Shown here piece by piece: positions 47,401-62,496 of a stretch of 64,000 nucleotides of DNA. Source of the stretch: Arcuatula senhousia (taxonomy: Eukaryota > Mollusca > Bivalvia > Mytilida > Mytilidae). Each line of letters begins with the position of its first letter. Within the stretch, counting starts at the first letter, position 1. The translations under genes and the position numbers were made by a program. The notes under the pieces are model-generated. The model saw only the letters and a program-made list of their open reading frames with translations. It was not told the DNA's origin and did no database searches. The DNA is taken from the NCBI GenBank assembly GCA_963971305.1, contig OZ020307.1, positions 4,973,501-5,037,500 on the forward strand, given 5' to 3'.

Positions 47401-49389
47401 CGAAATACTCTGACAGGGAAATGATGTCACGGAATACGTAGCCAAAAGGGTTATTAAAAGACAATTATTTTCTAAAGCTGCGTCCCATTTTACCTATTAC
47501 ATATGTGTTAACCAATTCAACATAAGACGCAAATTATCTTTCTTTGGGACACCACAAAAGAAAACCACGGATTCTGCCCATGTATTTTTCTGTAAAAATC
47601 GGAAATTTTAGCAAACTTCCGGCGGAAGTCCTTTTCAATATTTTGACTGAGGTTTGCATGTCTTTAAAAGTTAAATCCAATTTCATCTCTGTAATCCTTT
47701 GTCAAAGTTTCACGTTTTGAATAAAAATATATAGTTTCACAATCAGAGACCAATCTACCTTTATCTGGTTTCTCTTTGAGTAGGCTTTTAACAGTTATTT
47801 GACCATTTAACAGCTGATTTTAAGACGGGTACCAAATCTACTTGTTTGTCTTATACTAAATACACATCTTACCAGAAACTTCAAACGACACATGCCTTCC
47901 TTACAGGGAATTTGTCAAATGAAATAAAAAAAACAGTTACTGTTTTTGTTAACCCCCAAAATGACAAATGAAAGCAGCTAGGGAATATTCTTCAATCGAG
48001 AAACAATCCCCTGATCGGGAGACTTAATTATGAATTTGTTGAAGTTGGGGCAGATGGGTTAATTTCGTTCCCCGTAATTGGCAATTTTTATTTTCTGTGA
48101 ATGATTTGTTGAAATATTTTTCTGTGCATCGTGATTAGATATTGCACATGAACTGTTCTCAGCAAATTATTTTGTAAATGATTTGTTTTTACACTTACAG
48201 TAATACACAGTCAAACTTTTATCCGTGAACAAAAATTTAGCTATATTTCCTTGTTTTGTTTATTGCATTTTTTATTCTTCATGATCAGGACCCCCCATTA
48301 GGACCATTTATCAGCCATACATTTCCTACCATTTAAATCAGAAGATAGTCTCTCGATTGGGAGACAGTAATCATGAAAATGGCTTTGTGCAAAATGGGTT
48401 GCTTGGCACATTTTATGACATACTGATACTTTTAGAGGATGTAAAATCCCATGAATATGCAATTTTTCAGTGAAGAGCACTGTGACGATTTCCAGATATT
48501 TAAGTAATATTACAGTTATTACAAAAAGGTTGAGAGACTTTTGTGACCATTTTGTAAATTATACTGTCAAAAGTCTCTCAATCAAGAGACAATTAATTTT
48601 GTAATAACTTACATAACTTGATTGGAGAATTTCCCTAGCTGGAGGGTATCTATTCAAAATTAAATTATTATCCTCATAAATTTGCAGTTTTATATACCGA
48701 ATTTAAATAAAGTTTTTGGATTCATATTCGTACAACTTCTGTGTTTTGATACTAATTGCTGATATAACTCAGTGAAATTCTTGTGATGACATCCTTGGTT
48801 GATGATATTGAAGTCAAATTGTTTTTGTGTGACAGTGTCAAATGATAAATTGTATCCTGATATAACCCTTAGGCTCACCTTAACTTTTGCTAGAATAAGA
48901 AAAACGCTATAAATAAGAATAAACAGTAAAAATATTTGCCTCTACATTAAAAAGCTTATGGTAGTAAAGAAATAAGTTGAATGTCCCAAATTTTTTACAC
49001 ATACAGAATAACAGCAGTTGAATGTGAAAGGCCGTACCTCGATCATGAGATTTCATTATTGTCAACCATCATCCCCTGAATTTGGTTGAAAACAAATTCT
49101 AATTTGTTGATGAATTAGATCATGAATAGAAATTTTTTTAGTCATAATTAATTATTACTGGGACTAACTCATCCATATTCTTTCAAATTTTCTTGAAATG
49201 AATTGATAAATATAAGACCTCCATTATTGCTCCTAGATTTGATGATGTCAGTTTTTACGCAGTTGTTCTTGGAAATATGTACATTCTAACTACATCTGGA
49301 ACTGGATCATCTTTCAATTGATTTATTTACACTTAAGCGTGAGCCGATAAGTATAATCTTTTAAATGTAAGCTTTTGTTTTATTTCAGG
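47401..49389. other. RPS14 5' flank and probable 5' UTR intron
   Basis: An AG acceptor sits at 49387-49388, one base before the RPS14 start codon, so a 5' non-coding exon is expected upstream. A candidate promoter is at 47615. Three small inverted repeats built on GTCTC/GAGAC occur near 47995-48025, 48348-48365 and 48573-48590. No protein gene is recognised. Confidence 0.5.
47615..47640 (+). promoter_or_regulatory. Candidate RPS14 promoter: ETS palindrome and TOP-like start
   Basis: ACTTCCGGCGGAAGT (47615-47629) is two head-to-head ETS/GABP-type sites, followed by CCTTTTC, a 5'-TOP-like pyrimidine start as in ribosomal protein genes. GAG|GTTTGC at 47650 could be the donor of a short non-coding exon. 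It is about 1.75 kb before the coding start; there is no transcript evidence. Confidence 0.35.
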
Positions 49390-52647
<3,258 letters not shown>

Positions 52648-52652
52648 ATGAA

Positions 52653-52658
52653 AATAAA
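52653..52658 (+). terminator. RPS14 polyadenylation signal
   Basis: AATAAA lies six bases after the RPS14 stop codon, implying a very short 3' UTR, as is common in ribosomal protein genes. Confidence 0.65.
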
Positions 52659-53000
52659 TTAATTAAAAAGACATTTTCTAAATTATTGTATGTTTATACA
52701 GAGGTATTAAACTGTAAACTCTGGTATTGGTGTAATGCACAATCAACAACAGAATTCTTTAATCACTTTTTAGCTCACCTGACTCGAAGGGTGATGTGAG
52801 CTATTGTCATCACTTGGCGTCTGTCGTCTGTAAACTTTTTTAAACGTTAACTCCTATAACACCATAAGTCTAATTGCAACCAAACTTGGTATGGTTTTTC
52901 ATTAGCATTCGGTGCTTAAAACTGATGTGGGAATTTTTGATTCGTCATAAAACATGGCCACCATGGCTAAAAATAGAACATAGGGGTAAAATGCAGTTTT

Positions 53001-53746
53001 TATACCCCCACTCGTAAGAGAGGGGGCTATATTGCAATCACCTCGTCTGTCTGTCCGTCCGTCCGGTTCAATTTCTCTGCTTCTACTGGATGGATTGGTT
53101 TGAAATTTGGTACACAGCTTCAACATGATGAGTTATACCATGCCTACTCTTTCCAGGTCAGTCCATCATCTACTTCTTGTTTTCTGAGCCGACTTAGACT
53201 TTTTTAGGGTAAAAAAATTGAAATGTGAAATTTTTCGTAACAGTTTTCTCTGCTTCTACTGGATGGATTGGTTTCAGATTTGGTACACAGCTTCAACATG
53301 ATGAGTCATACAGTGCCTCCCCTTTCCAGATCAGTCCATCATCAACTTCCTGTTTTCTGAGCCGATTTAGACTTTTAAGGGTAAAAAATTTAAAATGTGA
53401 AATTTTTCGTAACAATTTTCTTGGCTTCTACTGGATGGATTGGTCTCAAATTTGGTACACAGCTTCAGCATGATTAGTTTGACCGTGCCTCCCCTTTCCA
53501 GGTCAGTCCATCATCTACTTCCTGTTTTCCGAACTGACTTAGACTTTTTATGGGTCAAAAATAGACAATTTTTCGTAACAAATTTCTCTGCTTCTACAAA
53601 AGGGATTGATTTCAAATTTGGTATACAGCTTTAGCATGATGAGTTGTACCATGCCTCCCCTTTCCGGGTCAGTCAGTCATCTACTTCCTGTTTTCTGAAT
53701 GGTCAAGTGGGGGTATGCTTAGCACGACTTAGTGCAACCCCTTGTT
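53001..53746 (+). mobile_element. Hairpin-ended repeat, family B, nested in A4
   Basis: After a T-run it starts with a hairpin (TACCCCC and GGGGGCTA arms) and CTGTCCGTCCGTCCGG. Four core units of about 166-173 bp follow, each with CTGCTTCTACTGGATGG, AAATTTGGTACACAGCTT and CATCTACTTCCTGTTTTC. The end is a GCAC/GTGC hairpin, then AACCCCTTGTT. The host reads on as AGCAAATAACTC, matching the undisrupted unit in other family A copies. Confidence 0.75.
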
Positions 53747-54593
53747 AGCAAATAACTCAAAAACGGCTACAGATATCAAAATTCTGGCAATGGGGGGAAA
53801 AAGTGATCAGCACCTCAAAATCCAACAACCAATGTAAGAGTTATTGCCCGTTTTGTGGATTTTTTGCAAATTTTGCACCTGTTTAGCTCAATTTCTTGAA
53901 AACTATGCAAGATATTTGAGAAATTTAAATTGCATATTGCTAAGCAAATCAAGATCTTCAAAATATGTAATAGGGTCAACGTTGTAGGACCTTTCCTAAT
54001 AGGAGTTATTGCCCTTAGAACGTCAAAATTGAGCATTTTAACAGCATTTCCTCATTACATTGAAAACATTAACTCCTCTGACACTTTAAGTCCAATTGGA
54101 ACCAAAGTTGGTTAGTTGTTTATTAGCATAAGGTGTATAGAACTGATGTGGGGATTTTTGATTGGTCTAAAAACATGGCCCCCGTGGCTAAAAATAGAAC
54201 ATAGGGGTAAAATACATTTTTTTGCAAATAACTCAAAAATGGTGACAGATTTTAAAATTTTGATTGGGAACAAAAGTGATCAGCACCTCAAGATCTACCA
54301 GCTCTGAAATTTTGAAGAAAATCCAACACCCCATGTAGGAGTTGTTGCCCTTCTTGTGGATATTTTGCACCTGCTTAGCTCAATATCTTGAAAACTATAC
54401 AAGATATTTGAGAAATTCAAATTGCATATTGTTAAGCACATCAAAATATGTTATACGATCAACGTTGTTGGACCTTTCCTTTAAGGAGTTATTGCCATTA
54501 GAACATCAAAATTTAACATTTTATCAGCATTTCCTCATTACATTGGGTACATTAACTCCTCTGACACTTTAAGTCCAATTGGAACCAAACTTG

Positions 54594-55517
54594 CATAGGT
54601 GTTAACCCTCCCGAATCCTCCGGGAGCCTCCCGAAAATTTAAGCTATCTCCCGAGAAATAAATTACTCCCGAGCGGGAGACACTTAACTCCCGACTTTTA
54701 ATACCCTCCCGCATAATCTCCCGTAATTTTACATTTTTTGTCCCAAAATCATTCTTTCCTTTCCTTTCTATAAGTTTAAGAAACAACCAACGCATTTAAT
54801 CAATCAGCTGATTGAAAATCGATTATCTGTCTTATTGTTTACCTGTCAGTGTTATCAAAACACACGAAATAGTGTTAATTAATGAGTTGATAACAATAAA
54901 TGAGTTGAAATTTAATCCAATTATATCTGCTGGGTGACATATTTATTGCTTCCACACTGACTTTGAATGAATACTGAGAGTGTTAAAAATTACGATCTCC
55001 ATTGAAAAATTATAGATCGGGGGTAACATAGTAAGGGGGAGAGGAACTAGGAATAATGAAACAATTACCAAAATTACTTCCCCTCCTTTATGGAAACTAT
55101 TTATCACTTTTAAGAAATGAAACAAAAGTGCATAAAAAGAAAGGATTTAGGCTATAAGTTTGATCATATGAACATTTTAAACACCTTTAAATTTGCTGTG
55201 CTTTATTTGAATTCAAATTTACCCAAACACTTTGCCTTAAATACCTAATTTTTAGAAAAAGAAAAACTTTCTCTCTCAAAATGCAATCATTTTAAAACAT
55301 GATTCTCTGCAACAGAAGAAAATATAACAGATATAATTAATCTATTACCATGATTACAGGTGATTTTACACAATATCAGTGCCTGGGAATAAGCATGGTT
55401 TTATTCATATGCGCACAGTTTTTAAGACAAAAATTTCGCTACGCAAAATCTCCCTGAAATTAAAACTGGTTTCAGGGAGATCTCCCTCATTGGAGTCCCA
55501 AAAGGTTAACACCTATG
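54594..55517. mobile_element. Non-autonomous DNA transposon with 6-bp TSD, nested in A4
   Basis: Perfect 14-bp terminal inverted repeats are CATAGGTGTTAACC and GGTTAACACCTATG. AACTTG occurs on both sides (54588-54593 and 55518-55523), and the host block CCAAACTTGGTATAG is restored if the insert is removed. Seven TCCCG motifs and two CGGGA cluster in the left 130 bp. A 6-bp duplication is uncommon; the superfamily is not assigned. No transposase frame is present. Confidence 0.8.
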
Positions 55518-55768
55518 AACTTGGTATAGTTGTTTATTAGCATTAGGTGTATAGAACTGAGGTGGGGATTTTTGATTGGTTGTAAAACATGGCCGCTGTG
55601 GCTAAAAATAGAACATAGGGGTAAATGGCAGTTATTTGCAAATAACTCTAAAAACAGTGACTGATTTTAAAATTTTGATTGGAACAAAAGTGATCAGCAC
55701 CTCAAGATCTACCTGCTCTATAATTTTGAAGAAAATCCAACAACCCATGTAGGAGTTGTTGCCCTTTT

Positions 55769-57268
55769 TAGCTCACCTGGACCAAAGGTCCATGTGAGCT
55801 TATACAATCACTTGGCGTCCGTCGTCGTTGTTGTCTGTTAACAATTTTTCAAACGTTAACTTGTCCAACACCATAAGTCCAATTGCAACCAAACATGGTA
55901 CAGTTGTTTAGTAGCATTATGTGTACAAAACTATTGTTCAGATTTTTATTCGTAAAAGAATATGGTTGCCATGGCTAAAAATAGAACATAGGGGTAAATT
56001 GCAGTTTTGCTGATAACTCAAAAACTACCAGATATCAAAATTCTGGCGTAGGGTAAAATTAATCAGCACCTCAAGATCTACCTGCCCAGAAATTTTCAAG
56101 AAGATCCGAGTGATTGCCCTGTTTCTGGATTTTTTCAAAATTTTGCACTTATTTATAGCCCTATATGTTGAAAACTATACAAGATATTTTAAAAATTCAA
56201 ATTGGATATGATTAAGCACATCAAGATCTACATTTCAGGTAATTAGGTCAAAGCTGTAGAACCATTTCTTTTAGGAGTTGTGGCCCTTAAAGGGTCAAAA
56301 TATACCATTTTTCATTACTTTTCCCCTGAATTTCAAAGATTAACTTGTCTGACGCCATACTTCCAACTTCAACCAAGCTTGGCACAGTTGTTTAATAGCA
56401 TAAATGCTACAATTCTATTGTTCGGATTTTTGATTCGTAAAAAAATATGGCCGCCATGGCTAAAAGTAGAACATATAGGGGTAAATAGCAGTTTTTTGCT
56501 AATTACTCATAAATAGTTACAGATATCAAAATTTTGATGGGAGAGCATCTCAAGATCTATCTGCTCTGAAATTTCAAGAAGATCCATCAATGGACCTAGG
56601 AGAAATTGCCCTTTTTCTGGATTTTTTTCAAATTTTTTCACTTATTTAGCCCTATATCTTGAAAACTATACAAGATATTTCAAAAATTTAAGTTGCATAT
56701 GATTAATCACATCAAGATCTACATTTCATGATTTAGGTCAAAGCTGTAGGACCATTTCTTTTCGGAGTTATCCTCAAAACAACAAAATTGACCATTTTTC
56801 ATTACTTTACCCCTGAATTTCAAAGATTAACTTGTCTGACACGGTAAGACCAACTGCATCTTAACATGGCACACTTGTTTAATAGCTTATGTGCTACAAC
56901 TCTATCGTTCAGATTTTTGATTCGTAAAAAAACAAGGCCGCCATGGCTAAACATAGAACATAGGGTTAAATTGCATTTTTTTGCTAAAAACTCGAAAATG
57001 GTTTCAGATATCAAAATTGTACAAGAATCAAAAGTGATCAGCATATTAAGATCTACCTGTCCTGAAATTTTGGAACAGATCTGCTGATGTGGGAGTTATT
57101 GTTCTTTTTCCGAATTTTTGTCAAATTTGCACTTATTAAGCCCAATATCTTGAAAACTAACCAAGATATTTCAGAAATTTAAATCGCATATGGTTAAGCA
57201 CAATAATATCTTCATATATATGTATCTGTATAGTTCAGGTGAGCGATTCAGGCTCTTGGGAACCTCTT
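55769..57268 (+). mobile_element. Family A repeat (copy A5) nested in A4
   Basis: It starts TAGCTCACCTGGACC after the host's GCCCTTTT and ends with GGCTCTTGGGAACCTCTTAT, a slightly damaged family 3' end. The host resumes TGTGGATTTTTTTGC. It carries the GTCGTCGTTGTTGTC tract after the 5' hairpin and about three core units of roughly 450-500 bp. Confidence 0.75.
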
Positions 57269-57577
57269 ATTGTGGATTTTTTTGCAAATTTTGCACCTGT
57301 TAAGCCCAATATCTTGAAAACCATACAAGATATTTGAAAAAAAATAATTGCATATTGTTAAGCACATCAAGATCTACAAAATATGTAATAGGGTCAACGT
57401 TGTAGGACCTTTCTGCCCTTAGAACGTCAAAATTGAGCATTTAAAAAGCATTTCCTAATTACATCCTCTGACACTTTAAGTCCAATTGGAACCAAACTTG
57501 GTATTGTTGTTTATTAGCTTTAGGTGTATAGAACTGATGTGGCTAAAAATAGAACATTGGGTTAAACTGCATTTTTT

Positions 57578-59208
57578 ATGCCCCCGCAGAGGGGGCATTA
57601 AGTTTTACTCATGTCTGTCCGTACGAATTTCCGTCAAGCTTTTCTCAGAAACCGTACATGAGATTGAATGTAAACTTGGTAGGATGGTTCAGTATGACAA
57701 ACAATAAGTCCTCAGCGATTTTGAGACCTGTCAGACATCTATTCCTGTTTGGGACTTACTCCAATGTGAAAATAGGTGAACATGACTATGAAAATTTCCG
57801 TCAAGCTTTTCTCAGGAACCATACATGAGAATGATTTGAAACTTGGTAGGATTGTTCAGTATGACATGCTATACGTCCAAAGCCATTTTGAGACCTGTTG
57901 GACATCTACTTCCTGTTTGGGACTTAGGCCAATGTGAAAATATTTGAACATTACTTTGAAAATTTCCGTCAAACTTGTCAGGAACCGTACATGAGAATGA
58001 TTTGAAACTTCGTAGGATTGTTGAGTATGACAAACTGTATGTCCTAAGCGATTTAGAGACCTGTCGGACTTCTACTTCCTGTTTGGGACTTAGGCCAATG
58101 TTAAAATATGTTAACATGACTATGAAAATTTCCGTCAAGCTTTTCCCATGAACCATACATGAGAATGATTTGAAACTTGGTAGGATTGTTGAGTAAGACA
58201 AACTATAGGTCCTACGCGATTTTGAGACCTATCGGACATCTACTTCCTGTTTGAACGTAGGCCAATTTTTAAGTATATGAACATGATATGAAAAGGAGTA
58301 GCGCCACAAAGGCCCTAAATCGGCCCGGTATTTTCACTAATTTTTCAACTACTTTATCTTGTCAAAAATTTAACCAAAATATGTTAAGGTATGAACAAAC
58401 TTTTCATATATGTAAGATTAAGCAAAATATTTACACCACAGGTTTAGCATTGAGACTTTAAACATGTTCTAAATTTGAAAATTACTATTTTTCCACACAT
58501 TTTCACTGCCGGGTTTCACTGCATATTTCGTCAAAATTAGTATTGGCCACATTCCTCGACCATCGTAATTTTTTGATAATGAATTTATAATATCATTATA
58601 CACATTTCTATCACAAAATAATTTTGGTCGACAGGTGTGGCCCATTTCATATTCATCGATTTATACATGAAAATCAAGGAAAACTGTCACAAATTGTTAT
58701 TTCACAAAATATTCTATTTTGTACTTCACTGCTCTCCTTTTTGATAAATAATTGAAGGAAAAAATATTGCACTTCATGAAATATAAAGTCTAATGAACAA
58801 TAATGCAACAACTACAAGCAAATATATCAAAGTCGAATTTTTGGGCCATTTTGGGGCCTTCGTGGCTCTACTCCTTTCCGTCAAGCTTTTCTCAGGAACC
58901 GTATACAAGAATGATTTGAAACTTGGTAGGATGGAACGGTAAAACAAACTGTATGTCCTAAGCTATTTTCAGACCTGTCAGACATCTACTTCCTTTTGGG
59001 ACTTAGGCCGATGTGAAAATATGTAAACATGATATGAAAATTTCCGTCAAGCTTTTCTCAGGAACTGTACACCAGAATGTTTTGAAACTTGGTAGGATGG
59101 ATCAGTATGACAAACTGTATGTCCTAAGCGATTTTCAGACCTGTCAGAAATCTACTTCCTGTTTGGGGCCAGCGGGGGCATCCGTGTCCAATAGACACAT
59201 TCTTTCTT
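57578..59208 (+). mobile_element. Hairpin-ended repeat, family C, nested in A4
   Basis: After a T-run it starts with arms ATGCCCCC and GGGGGCAT (57578-57598). Six core units of about 166 bp begin ATTTCCGTCAAGC and carry TTGAAACTTGGTAGGAT and ATCTACTTCCTGTTTGGG. It ends AGCGGGGGCATCC and a GTGTC/GACAC hairpin. The terminal bases are CATTCTTTCTT instead of CTTGTT. A TIR element (58295-58874) splits the fourth/fifth unit junction. Confidence 0.75.
58295..58874. mobile_element. TIR element inserted without TSD between AAAA and TTT (Spy-like)
   Basis: Ends are GGAGTAGCGCCACAAAGGCC and GGCCTTCGTGGCTCTACTCC, inverted with few mismatches. The left flank is GATATGAAAA and the right flank TTTCCGTCAAG. 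The next family C unit (near 59033-59050) shows the empty site GAAAATTTCCG, so no bases were duplicated. Precise AAA/TTT insertion without duplication is the hallmark of Spy transposons. 580 bp, non-coding. Confidence 0.6.
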
Positions 59209-59489
59209 TATTTGCTAATAACTCAAAAAGGGTAACATATTTTTGAATTTTGATTGAGAACAAAAGTGATCAGCACCTTAAGATCCACCATATTGTCAGA
59301 TGACCCCCTTATTAAACTTATAATCCTTTCAATGTCAAATAGATTTTGCCTAATAACCTTTACTTCAGGCACATATGTCAGGTGAGCGATTCGGGCTCCT
59401 GGGAGCCTCTTGTTTTATATTATTGTTAGATATAAGGATCTTAAATATTCATTGTAAGTGTATAAATTGGGTTGCATTTGACAAATATG

Positions 59490-59913
59490 CTTTGTCAGTC
59501 CACCATAGGATGCAAGTGTCAAAAACTATTTAGGCCTAGAACGTATAGGGTTCAACGTTTTGCCATGCGACGCAGGGCCAGACATCGATTGGTCTGTTGG
59601 CCTATAGAATGAAAACTTGCAGATAGAGAAAAGCTGTTGCTTTCTTAAATGTTTAGCTCATTGAGCTCTACAAAAATCTCCATAGGGTTGAAGTTGTCAG
59701 ATGACCCCTTACAGGGATAAAAGCCCCTAAATTAACATATTGTCATGTTTTTGGCTTATATAATGAAAACTATAGCAGATAAAGAAATGAAAACTATTGC
59801 TGAAAGAGAAAAGCTGCTTGCTTACATGTTCAGCTTATTTAGCTCTACAAAGTTCTTCATAGGGTTGACATCAAGACCAGATGAGCGATTCAGGCTCCTG
59901 GGAGCCTCTTGTT
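59490..59913 (+). mobile_element. Truncated family A copy (A7) with a family E tail
   Basis: The right end has GAGCGATTCAGGCTCC, arms GGCTCC/GGAGCC and CTTGTT (59908-59913). Its body has GTCAGATGACCCC and GAAAACTATAGCAGATA blocks as in A6. The left part (59495-59590) resembles the 3' tail of family E (GTCAGTCCACCATAGG, GGCCTAGAACG, GGGTTCAAC). The 5' hairpin is absent. Confidence 0.55.
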
Positions 59914-60406
59914 TATCATGCTTTCCCCTTAACTCCTCTGAAACTGGTATCTTTATTAATTTAATGAAACTTTGTATGTAGCTGGTAGGCCATAGGTAGG
60001 ACCTCAATTTTTTGCTCACCTGGACCGAAGGTCCATATGCTATTACCATCACATGCCGTCCGTCGTCGTCGTCGGTCGTCCGTTAACAATTTTTCAAAAA
60101 TCTTCTCGTCTGAAACTACTGAACAGAATTTAATGAAACTTAGTATGAATGATCCTTAGGGTGTCCTGCACCAAACTTGTGTTTCGATTTTTGATTCGTT
60201 AAAAAACATGGCCACCGTTACTAAAAATAGACCAGGGGGCAGACTACTGTTTTGGCTTGTAAATCAAAAAGTATAAGAGATAGATGAAATCTGATGCCAC
60301 CCTACTGATTCTGCATCTAAAGTTCTACTATAGTTCATTTTGTCGAAGTTGTCAGATGATCTCTTATAGGGGATACAGCCCCTTAAAGGTGAAAAATAGC
60401 GGTTTT

Positions 60407-60457
60407 TGTCTCGCCTGCGACTTTAGTCGCTGAAGGCGAGACATAGGTATTACTTTC

Positions 60458-60489
<32 letters not shown>

Positions 60490-61754
60490 GCGTAAACTTT
60501 TTTGTAAGACTTTTGTGGAAAATGAATTACAAGAAAAGTATAATAGTTAGGCATCTGATATTTGGTATACAGACAGTTCAGGTTATGGTCTACGCAACTG
60601 GCACCATGCCGTTTGACCCTGACCCAAATTTCATGGTCCAGTGACTCTGTGAACTTAGATGTTTTTTCGGGCCAAAAAAACCCTTTGTAAGACTTTTGTG
60701 GAAAATGAATTACAAGAAAAGTATAATAGCTAGGCATCTGATATTTGGTATACAGACAGTTCAGGTTATGGTCTACGCAACTGGCACCATGCCGTTTGAC
60801 CCTGACCCAAATTTTATGGTTCAGTGACTCTGTGAACTTAGATGTTTTTTCGGGCCAAAAAAACCCTTTGTAAGACTTTTGTGGAAAATGAATTACAAGA
60901 AAAGTATAATAGCTAGGCATCTGATATTTGGTATACAGACAGTTGGGGTTATGGTCTACACAACTGGCACTATGCCATTTGACATTGACCCCAATTTCAT
61001 GGTTCATTGACTCTGTTAACTTTGATGTTTTTTCAGGCTAAAAAACCCCTTTGTAAGACTTTAGTGGAAAATGAATAAAGTGAAAAGTATAATAGCTAGG
61101 CATTTGATATCTGGTATACAGACACTTTGGGTTATGGTCTATGCAACTGGCGCCATGCCATTTGACCTTGACTCCATTTTTATGGTTCAGTGACTCTGTG
61201 GACTTGGATGATTTTGGGGGCCAAAAAACCTCTATGTAGGACTTTTGTGGAAAATGAATTAAGTGAAAAGTATAATAGCTAGGCATCTGATATCTGGTAT
61301 ACAGACACCTGGAGTTATGGTCTATGCAACTGACACAATGTCCTGTGACCTTGACACAATTTCCATGGTTCAGTGACTCTGTGGACTTAGATGATTTTTT
61401 GGACAATTAAAATTTTTGTCGAAAATAAATTAAGTTAAAAGTATAATAGCTAGGCATCTGATATTTGACATACAGACATTTGGGGTTTCGGTCTAAACAA
61501 CTGACACCATGTGGTGTGACCCTGACCCCATTTTCACGGTTCAATGACTTAGTGAATGTTGGTTTTTTTTCATAGTTTCTCAATAACTATGGTATCTAGA
61601 ACAAACTTCAGACATTTTTGTGATGGATAGGAATTCTGTCATCTGTCTGTCACATGACCTTGACCTTAACTTTTCTGAAGGCCCAGCTAGACCTTCAATG
61701 AGTTCTGTGATGGTGCCGACAGGCGAGACACACTTTAGTGTCAACTCTTGTTCA
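60407..61754 (+). mobile_element. Hairpin-ended repeat, family D, with a 183-bp tandem array
   Basis: It begins with a hairpin, arms GTCTCGCCT and AGGCGAGAC, then a GGC/GAC microsatellite (60458-60493). Tandem units start near 60501, 60684, 60867, 61050, 61233 and 61416, an exact 183-bp period through five steps. Each carries GTGGAAAATGAAT, AAAAGTATAATAGCTAGGCA and CATCTGATATTTGGTATACA. It ends with GGCGAGACACACTTTAGTGTC and AACTCTTGTT. Because 183 is divisible by three, reverse-strand frames stay open over three and two units; I see no sign that they encode a real protein. Confidence 0.8.
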
Positions 61755-62496
61755 TGTTTTTGGCTTGTAGAATGAAAATTATTGCAGGTAGAGAAAAGCT
61801 GTTGCTTGCTTAAATGTTCAGATCATTTAGCTCTATAAAAGTCTTCATAGGGTCGAACTTGTCAGATGACCCCTTATAGGGGTCAGAGCCCCTTAAAGGC
61901 GAAAAATAGCGTTTTGGTCTATAGAATGAAAACTATTGCAGACAGAGAAAAGCTGTTGCTTGCTTAAATATTCCGCTTATTTAGCTCTACAAAAGTCTCC
62001 ATAGGTCGAAGTTGTCAGATGACCCCTTAAAGGTAAACAAGTGTTTTTGGACTATAGAATGAAAACTATTGCAGATAGAAAAAAGCTGTTGCTTATGCTG
62101 AAATGTTCAGCTCATTAAGCTCTACAAAAGCATTCATAGGGTCGAAGTTGTCAGATGACCCCTTAAAGGCGAAAAATAGTGTTTTCGGCCTTTATAATGA
62201 AAACTATTGCAGATAAGGAAAAGCTGTTGCTTGCTGAAATGTTCAGCTCATTAAGCTTTACAAAAGTCTTCATAGGATTGAAGTTGTCATATAACCCCTT
62301 ATAGGGGTTACAGTCCCTTAATGGTGAAAAAAAGTGTTTTTGCCTATAAAATGAAAACTATTGCAGATAGAGAAAAGCTGTTGCTTGCTGAAATGTTCAG
62401 CTCATTAAGCTCTACAAAGGCATTCATGGGGTTGAAGTTGTCAGATGACCCCTTATAGGGATTGCAGTCCCTAAATTAACATGTTTTCATGTTTTT

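Larger units (their letters stand above)
52771..59414 (+). mobile_element. Family A repeat (copy A4), host of five later insertions
   Basis: It opens with the long hairpin (TAGCTCACCTGA...GTGAGCTA) and a GGCGTCTGTCG tract, and closes with arms GGCTCC and GGAGCC then CTTGTT at 59409-59414. Core units repeat CACTTTAAGTCCAATTGGAA, CCAAACTTGGTA, CAAATAACTC and TAGGAGTTATTGCCC. Inserted in it are B (53001-53746), a TIR element (54594-55517), A5 (55769-57268) and C (57578-59208), and C in turn holds a further element. Removing these gives an element of roughly 1.8 kb. Confidence 0.75.

Noticed and set aside
48797..48867. Possible third C/D snoRNA upstream of RPS14 (TTGATGAT ... CTGA, GGTT/AACC flanks)
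   Set aside because: Box C lacks the purine, the stem is offset by several bases and I recognise no rRNA guide.
60450..61406. Repetitive reverse-strand proteins of 185 and 122 residues
   Set aside because: They arise from a 183-bp tandem DNA repeat whose length is divisible by three; no start context or domain supports expression.
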